Source: Hyphomicrobiales bacterium
Lineage (GTDB): Bacteria; Pseudomonadota; Alphaproteobacteria; Rhizobiales; Aestuariivirgaceae
Direction: 5' to 3'
DNA: 5,774 nt
Assembly (NCBI GenBank): GCA_027031305.1
Contig: JALVRJ010000135.1
Coordinates: 1-5,774, forward strand
The notes under the pieces were generated by a model. The model ran no database searches. It had not been told where the DNA came from and saw only the letters and a program-made list of their open reading frames with translations. The position numbers and the translations under genes are program-made. Positions 1 to 3,828 of this stretch are shown here, one piece after another (the stretch's first letter is position 1; each line of letters begins with the position of its first letter).

Positions 1-111
1 ATGGAATGGAGCGACATTGAGTGATTTATCTGGGCCGGCCCCTTATGAAAGGCAAAAGCTTGGGTGGGGGCGCGGGGTGGCTTACCCGGTCAGCCTTCGC
101 GCACCCTGGTG
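1..111. other. Window edge downstream of yacG, no assignable gene
   Basis: No complete gene is visible here. On the plus strand one frame is open from base 1 and stops at 22-24 (it would end ...MEWSDIE), so the last residues of a convergent gene are possible, but seven codons prove nothing. On the minus strand an ATG at 17-15 could begin a further gene running out of the window, without a visible Shine-Dalgarno. I found no tRNA, although a tRNA is sometimes found near yacG in related genomes. Confidence 0.3.
54..106 (-). terminator. Possible weak terminator after yacG
   Basis: Read on the minus strand, the segment starting 5 bases after the yacG stop has GGGTGCGCG (106-98). It can pair with CGCG (74-71) plus CACCC (66-62), leaving a 4-base bulge. 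The inner part can form a further GGCT/AGCC stem. Four T's (57-54) follow, four bases after the stem. The bulge and short T run make this only a moderate candidate for the 3' end of the infA-maf-yacG transcript. Confidence 0.3.
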
Positions 112-333
112 TTATTCAGCGGACTCCTCGTCGCGCGGAGTGGTGCTTTCATCGTCGCCGCCCGAAATGACGTATTTGCCCGAAAGCCAGCGATGCAGGT
201 CGATGTCAGCGCATCGTTTAGAGCAGAACGGATGCCATTCGGCGCGACTGTTCCCGCCACAAACAGGGCACGGGCGCGGCTTGCGCAACGGCACCACGTT
301 GGCTTTCGGCGGCTTCTGACTGTTGTCCCTCAT
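112..333 (-). CDS. yacG: YacG, zinc-binding DNA gyrase inhibitor
   Basis: The product is a 73-residue YacG (DUF329) protein. It carries a treble-clef-type zinc site CPVC (C22, C25) and CSKRC (C37, C41), followed by the family signature ADIDLHRWLSGKY. In E. coli, YacG binds the GyrB subunit and blocks DNA binding by gyrase; that role is transferred here from the family. The C-terminus is short, acidic and probably disordered. The frame stays open upstream, but the ATG at 333 puts the usual short basic N-terminus before the zinc site and has an AAAGGA sequence 11 bases upstream, so longer starts were rejected. The gene follows maf by 38 bases on the same strand and is probably the last gene of the infA-maf-yacG operon. 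The family call is firm from the cysteine pattern. Confidence 0.93.
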   Translation of the reverse strand: MRDNSQKPPKANVVPLRKPRPCPVCGGNSRAEWHPFCSKRCADIDLHRWLSGKYVISGGDDESTTPRDEESAE

Positions 334-371
334 CGGTGGGCGTGTCCTTTCCTGCCATGGCGCGGGCTTGG

Positions 372-1016
372 TCACAGCATGGGGGGCGGCGGCGTCTTGC
401 GCGGCCAGCGGGCAAGCACCGGGAAACCATTGCCCGCCAGCATCTGCACGACCTCGTGGACCGGCAGGCCGACAACGGAAGCATAGGAACCGTTGAGATG
501 GCGGACGAAGGCAGCCGCCAGGCCCTGGATGGCATAGGCGCCGGCCTTGCCGCGCCATTCGTCCGATTGCAGGTAGGCCTCCATTTCGGCACGCGAGAGG
601 CGCTTGAAACGCACCTTGGTGTCCACCAGGCGGCTGCGCAGGCGGCCCTCGGGAGTGAGCAGGCAGACGGCGGTGAGCACTCGGTGCGAGCGGCCCGACA
701 GCAGCTTCAGGTAGTCACGAGCCTGTTCCACGTCATCGGTCTTGCCGAGAATGCGGCGGCCGACGGCGACCACGGTGTCGGCCGTGAGCAGGTAGCGCTG
801 GCCAGGGATTTCCTTCACCTGGGGCATGGTCTTGGCGGCCTCGAGCTTCTCGAAGGCCATGCGGCGGACGTAATCGCGCGGGGTTTCGCGCCGGCGCGGG
901 GTTTCGTCGATGTCCACCGGGCACAGAACGTCGGGGGGCAGCCCCACCTGCTCCAGCAGCGCCAGGCGGCGCGGCGAGGCACTGGCCAGGATCAACACCG
1001 CTTGCGTATCCGACAT
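372..1016 (-). CDS. maf: Maf-like nucleotide pyrophosphatase (YhdE-type dTTP/UTP class)
   Basis: Maf proteins are cytoplasmic nucleoside triphosphate pyrophosphatases that hydrolyse dTTP, UTP and modified nucleotides to the monophosphate and PPi. They act in nucleotide-pool cleaning and have been linked to septum formation. The chosen form has 214 residues and shows the family blocks in order: the N-terminal nucleotide-binding loop LASASPRR, then DIDETP, the catalytic-acid block TADTVVAV, LLSGRSHRVLTAV, AYAIQGLAAAFV, and GSYASVVGLPVHEV. The SPRR loop fits the YhdE class better than the YceF class, which usually has SPYRR; substrate class is inferred from this. The start at 1016 places the loop within 15 residues of the N-terminus, as in relatives. 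A second in-frame ATG at 1085, preceded by GGGGGTGAC, would add 23 polar residues and leave about 30 bases to infA; it cannot be excluded. The C-terminus ends in an unusual PPPPML tail. Confidence 0.93.
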   Translation of the reverse strand: MSDTQAVLILASASPRRLALLEQVGLPPDVLCPVDIDETPRRRETPRDYVRRMAFEKLEAAKTMPQVKEIPGQRYLLTADTVVAVGRRILGKTDDVEQARDYLKLLSGRSHRVLTAVCLLTPEGRLRSRLVDTKVRFKRLSRAEMEAYLQSDEWRGKAGAYAIQGLAAAFVRHLNGSYASVVGLPVHEVVQMLAGNGFPVLARWPRKTPPPPML

Positions 1017-1115
1017 GGCGGATTCTTGCTCCGCAGTGACCTCCTCCGGCGTTACGCCCCTTTCCTGCTGTCCCCCGTCGCTCATGTCACCCCCGTCGCG
1101 GTTGTTCAGCGGCGA

Positions 1116-1334
1116 TTACTTGTAGCGGTAGGTGATGCGACCGCGCGTGAGGTCATAGGGGGTCATCTCCACCAGCACCTTGTCGCCCGCCAGAACGCGG
1201 ATGCGGTTCTTGCGCATACGGCCAGAGGTGTGGGCGAGAATCTCGTGGCCGTTGTCCAGCTTCACGCGGAAGGTGGCGTTGGGCAGAAGCTCCGTCACCA
1301 CGCCTTCGAATTCCAATACTTCTTCCTTGGCCAT
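1116..1334 (-). CDS. infA: Translation initiation factor IF-1
   Basis: The product is exactly 72 residues, the usual length, and is a single S1/OB-fold protein. It starts [20 protein letters not shown] and contains [39 protein letters not shown] and the end GRITYRYK, all hallmark IF-1 segments. IF-1 binds the A site of the 30S subunit during initiation, with IF-2 and IF-3. An AGGGAG Shine-Dalgarno (1344-1339) lies four bases before the ATG. The gene leads the cluster infA-maf-yacG. Because a terminator-like structure separates it from the secreted-protein gene upstream, it probably has its own promoter within 1335-1458. Identification is essentially certain. Confidence 0.98.
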   Translation of the reverse strand: MAKEEVLEFEGVVTELLPNATFRVKLDNGHEILAHTSGRMRKNRIRVLAGDKVLVEMTPYDLTRGRITYRYK

Positions 1335-1458
1335 GCTGCTCCCTGATCCGGCAATTCATTGGCATTACAACGAAACGAAACCAGCCCCGCCCGCGCGGCC
1401 GCAACCGGGGAAACAGGGCGTTGGCCTGTTTTGCGTCAGAAACGCCCGTGACGCAACG
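1335..1458 (-). promoter_or_regulatory. infA upstream region with two inverted repeats
   Basis: This leader should hold the infA promoter, but I see no convincing -35/-10 pair. Two structures stand out. A perfect 8-base inverted repeat, TTGCGTCA - 10 bases - TGACGCAA, occupies 1431-1456. Next to it, sharing base 1431, is a hairpin with stem AAACAGG/CCTGTTT and a 7-base loop (1411-1431). Neither is followed by a T run on the minus strand, so they look more like a binding site or leader structure than terminators. Function is unknown. Confidence 0.35.
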
Positions 1459-1499
1459 AAAAACACATCCCCGCCCGCGCCATTGTCCGGCCGGGAATG
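1459..1499 (-). terminator. Intrinsic terminator of the Kazal-type gene
   Basis: On the minus strand, 15 bases after the stop of the secreted-inhibitor gene, CATTCCCG (1499-1492) pairs with CGGGGATG (1473-1466), giving eight pairs with one G-T wobble. An inner GCC/GGC extension closes a 7-base loop, with a 5-base bulge. Five T's (1463-1459) follow only two bases after the stem. The layout is that of a Rho-independent terminator and suggests that this gene is transcribed separately from infA. Confidence 0.5.
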
Positions 1500-1513
1500 C
1501 AAAAGTGGCGTGT

Positions 1514-2056
1514 TCAGCGGCATTTGCCGCGCTTCTGAAAATAGGTGAGACAGCGCTTCGGGGCAACCGTGCCGCAAGGGCCGTCGGAACAGTCCGCCTC
1601 GCCGCCGGGCCTGGTGCGCCGACAGATGTTGCAGCCGTCGGTCCAGCTCTTGCAATTTGGGTCCTTTTCCGGTTCGCGGGGATTTCTGCGGCGCTTGCGC
1701 TCGTTCCTGAGAACACGGTGCTCGTCGTTGGCCCGGCAGCGCCCGTGGTAGACGATGCGGGCGCCGGCGAGGCGGGCGACGCAGGCGTTGGAAAAGGTCT
1801 GGGGCATTTCCGGGCAGGGCTTCACGAAGCATGGGCTGGGGGCGTCGGCGCAAACGGGGGCGTAGCGCTGGGGGCACACGCGCGAGGCGCGGTCCCGCTG
1901 ACCTTTCAGGGGGGCGGCCCATGCCGGCGTGACCAGGGCCGCGACCAACGCGAGACCCAGCGCAAGCACGGCCACCGGCGCGATGCCCCCGCGCGCGCGG
2001 GCAATCATCAGGTCTTCATGTCTCCGGCGAATGAAAAATCCGTTGTCACCTTTCAT
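1514..2056 (-). CDS. Secreted Kazal-type inhibitor with second cysteine-rich domain
   Basis: The product is an exported protein of 180 residues. The N-terminus holds a hydrophobic segment (GIAPVAVLALGLALVAALV) ending in an AWA cleavage site at about residue 48, so the mature form should be periplasmic or extracellular. The first domain (about residues 58-107) matches the Kazal pattern: CPQRYAPVC, an insert with two extra cysteines, then TFSNACVARLAGA and YHGRC. Kazal domains are tight serine-protease inhibitors. A basic linker (about 108-130, NERKRRRNPRE) leads to a second cluster, CKSWTDGCNIC, then C and C after a Gly-containing loop and two more near the end. Its DGCNxC core resembles pacifastin-type inhibitors, which is an inference. 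The mature protein has 13 cysteines, an odd number. The start at 2056 was chosen for its GGAG (2066-2063) six bases upstream; ATGs at 2098, 2068 and 2008 have poorer sites. The gene is divergent from tldD. Confidence 0.8.
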   Translation of the reverse strand: MKGDNGFFIRRRHEDLMIARARGGIAPVAVLALGLALVAALVTPAWAAPLKGQRDRASRVCPQRYAPVCADAPSPCFVKPCPEMPQTFSNACVARLAGARIVYHGRCRANDEHRVLRNERKRRRNPREPEKDPNCKSWTDGCNICRRTRPGGEADCSDGPCGTVAPKRCLTYFQKRGKCR

Positions 2057-2062
2057 GCCGCG

Positions 2063-2066
2063 CTCC
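2063..2066 (-). promoter_or_regulatory. Shine-Dalgarno fixing the Kazal-gene start
   Basis: GGAG on the minus strand lies six bases before the ATG at 2056. The first in-frame ATG (2098) is preceded by no purine-rich site. The ATG nearest the signal peptide (2008) has its GGAG 13 bases away. This decides for 2056, giving a signal peptide with a long n-region of about 24 residues containing FFIRRR. Confidence 0.5.
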
Positions 2067-2153
2067 ATATTGCCCTTCGACCGCCACTCAAATGCCATGC
2101 GGGCGCGCCATTAAACAGATCCCGCGCCACATGAATTCGGCACGATAATGAAC

Positions 2154-2157
2154 GGAG
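2154..2157 (+). promoter_or_regulatory. Shine-Dalgarno fixing the tldD start
   Basis: GGAG lies eight bases before the ATG at 2166. The alternative in-frame ATG at 2148 has no such site and would only add six residues (MNGDRT), so 2166 is preferred. Confidence 0.6.
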
Positions 2158-2165
2158 ATCGCACC

Positions 2166-3638
2166 ATGAGCAAGGCGAATGGCCCGAAAGCGGCTTCCGC
2201 CAGCACGGAGACCCCTCCGGCTCCTTCGCCGGACCTGATCTTTTCCACCACCGGGCTCGACCGGGAAGCGGCGGCGCGGCTGACGGCGGAGGCGCTGGCG
2301 GGGTGTGACGACGGCGAGCTGTTCCTGGAGCTGGCGCGCTCGGAAGCGCTGCGCTGGGACGATGGACGGCTAAAGTCGGCGTCGTTCGACGAGCGCGCCG
2401 GATTCGGCCTGCGGGCGGTGGCGGAAGAACGCACGGGCTTCGCCCATTCCTCGGAGGTGAGTGAGGAAGCCCTGCGGCGCGCCGGGGCAACGGTGCGGGC
2501 GGTGCGGGCCGGATACGAGGGCACGCTGGCGGCAGCGCCGCGCGGCACCAACCGGGCGCTTTACCCGGCCGACGACCCGACGGGGCAGATCCCTTTCGAG
2601 GCCAAGGTGAAGTTGCTGGAAGAGGTGGACGCCTTCGCGCGGGCACTGGACGACAAGGTGCGACAGGTGACGGTGGCCTTTTCCTCGTCCTGGCAGGCGG
2701 TGGCCATCGTGCGGCCTGACGGCGTGGTGCGCACCGATTTCCGGCCGCTGGTGCGGTTTGACGTTTCGGTGATCACCGAGCGGGGAGAGCGGCGCGGCAC
2801 GGGTTTTCATGGCTACGGCGGGCGCGAGCACCCGGCCCGCTACCTGGCGGAAGAGCGCTGGAAGGCGGCGGTGGAGGAAGCGCTGCGGCAATCGCTGGTG
2901 TCGCTGGAGGCCATTGCGGCGCCGGCGGGGGAGATGGACGTGGTGCTGGGGCCGGGCTGGCCGGGCATCCTGTTGCACGAGGCCGTCGGCCACGGGCTGG
3001 AGGGCGACTTCAACCGCAAGGGCACCTCCGCCTTCGCCGGGCTGATCGGCCAGCGGGTGGCGGCGGAAGGGGTGACGGTCGTCGACGATGGCTCCATCCC
3101 CGGCCGGCGCGGCTCGCTGACCATCGACGACGAGGGCACGCCCACCGGGCCGACGGTGCTGATCGAGGATGGCATTCTGCGCGGCTACATGCAGGACCGC
3201 ATGAACGCGCGGCTGATGGGCATGGAGCCCACCGGCAACGGGCGGCGCGAATCACATGCCCACCCACCGCTGCCGCGCATGACCAACACCTTCATGCAGG
3301 CCGGACCGCACGATCCGGAAGAAATCATCCGCTCGGTGAAGAAGGGGTTGTATGCCGTCTCCTTCGGCGGCGGACAGGTGGACATCACCTCGGGCAATTT
3401 CGTCTTTTCCTGCACGGAGGCCTATCTGATCGAGGACGGCAGGATCACCGCGCCGGTGAAGGACGCCACCCTCATCGGCAACGGCAAGGACGCGCTGACC
3501 CGCGTGCACATGGTGGGCAACGACCTTAAGCTGGACGAGGGCATCGGCACCTGTGGCAAGGCCGGCCAGGGCGTGCCGGTGGGCGTGGGCCAGCCCACCA
3601 TGCGGCTGGACGCGCTCACCGTGGGTGGCACGGGGTGA
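2166..3638 (+). CDS. tldD: TldD, metallopeptidase of the TldD/TldE complex
   Basis: TldD pairs with TldE (PmbA) in a cytoplasmic zinc peptidase that degrades unfolded peptides, matures microcin B17 and degrades the antitoxin CcdA in E. coli; it was once listed as a modulator of DNA gyrase. The 490-residue product is close to the family length. It has a low-complexity Ala/Pro-rich N-terminus (to about residue 24), then the N-terminal domain with LARSEALRWDDGRLKSASFD. The C-terminal protease domain holds the zinc motif HEAVGH (H271, E272, H276), then GLEGDFNRKGTSAF, VVDDGSIPGRRGSLTIDDEG, GYMQDRMNARLMG, RRESHAHPPLPRMTNTFM, and GTCGKAGQGVPVGVGQPTMR, whose C463 is the expected third zinc ligand. 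All key residues are present, so it should be active. The partner gene tldE is not in the window, which is common because the two are often unlinked. The gene is transcribed divergently from the Kazal-type gene, and its own terminator follows. Confidence 0.97.
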   Translation: MSKANGPKAASASTETPPAPSPDLIFSTTGLDREAAARLTAEALAGCDDGELFLELARSEALRWDDGRLKSASFDERAGFGLRAVAEERTGFAHSSEVSEEALRRAGATVRAVRAGYEGTLAAAPRGTNRALYPADDPTGQIPFEAKVKLLEEVDAFARALDDKVRQVTVAFSSSWQAVAIVRPDGVVRTDFRPLVRFDVSVITERGERRGTGFHGYGGREHPARYLAEERWKAAVEEALRQSLVSLEAIAAPAGEMDVVLGPGWPGILLHEAVGHGLEGDFNRKGTSAFAGLIGQRVAAEGVTVVDDGSIPGRRGSLTIDDEGTPTGPTVLIEDGILRGYMQDRMNARLMGMEPTGNGRRESHAHPPLPRMTNTFMQAGPHDPEEIIRSVKKGLYAVSFGGGQVDITSGNFVFSCTEAYLIEDGRITAPVKDATLIGNGKDALTRVHMVGNDLKLDEGIGTCGKAGQGVPVGVGQPTMRLDALTVGGTG

Positions 3639-3659
3639 CGAATCGCGGCAAATGCTGCA

Positions 3660-3673
3660 CCATGGCGCCATGG
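3660..3673. repeat. 14-base perfect palindrome after tldD
   Basis: CCATGGCGCCATGG is fully self-complementary with no spacer, 21 bases after the tldD stop. It has no loop and no T run, so it is not itself a terminator. In a GC-rich window one such palindrome is near chance expectation. Confidence 0.35.
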
Positions 3674-3720
3674 GCCGACATCCCGGAGAATGGCTTGCAC
3701 CGTGGCCCGGGGAGATAGGC

Positions 3721-3765
3721 CGGGTGCCGACAGAAGGATATTCCTGTCGATAAACGCCCTTTTTT
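3721..3765 (+). terminator. Intrinsic terminator of tldD
   Basis: GGGTG (3722-3726) pairs with CGCCC (3755-3759), including one G-T wobble. Above it CGACAG (3728-3733) pairs with CTGTCG (3744-3749), with an asymmetric internal loop between the two stems. Six T's (3760-3765) follow the lower stem directly. The stem plus an adjacent T run, about 80 bases after the tldD stop, is typical of a Rho-independent terminator and separates tldD from the signalling gene. Confidence 0.6.
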
Positions 3766-3775
3766 CGCCCAGGCG

Positions 3776-3804
3776 CTGGCGTGACGACGCCAGGCGGGTA
3801 TGAT
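3776..3804 (+). promoter_or_regulatory. Candidate promoter and operator of the GGDEF gene
   Basis: TATGAT (3799-3804) matches the -10 consensus in five of six bases. The hexamer 17 bases upstream, CTGGCG, matches the -35 consensus only in three. Transcription would begin near 3811, just ahead of the AAGG (3819-3822) and the ATG at 3829. A perfect 7-base inverted repeat, CTGGCGT - gacg - ACGCCAG (3776-3793), covers the -35 region and spacer, a usual place for a repressor or activator site. CCAGGCG also recurs directly at 3769-3775 and 3791-3797. Confidence 0.35.
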
Positions 3805-3828
3805 GCAATCATGGATACAAGGTCGCGC

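Noticed and set aside
41..120. Possible tRNA near yacG
   Set aside because: No cloverleaf pairing, T-loop GTTCGA-type sequence or CCA end was found on either strand.
336..1346. Plus-strand open frame of 336 residues opposite maf and infA
   Set aside because: It is antisense to two firmly identified conserved genes; its protein has no motif.
2144..2149. GATAAT as a -10 box for tldD
   Set aside because: The predicted transcript would start near 2156, inside the GGAG ribosome-binding site used by the ATG at 2166, and no -35 is present at proper spacing.
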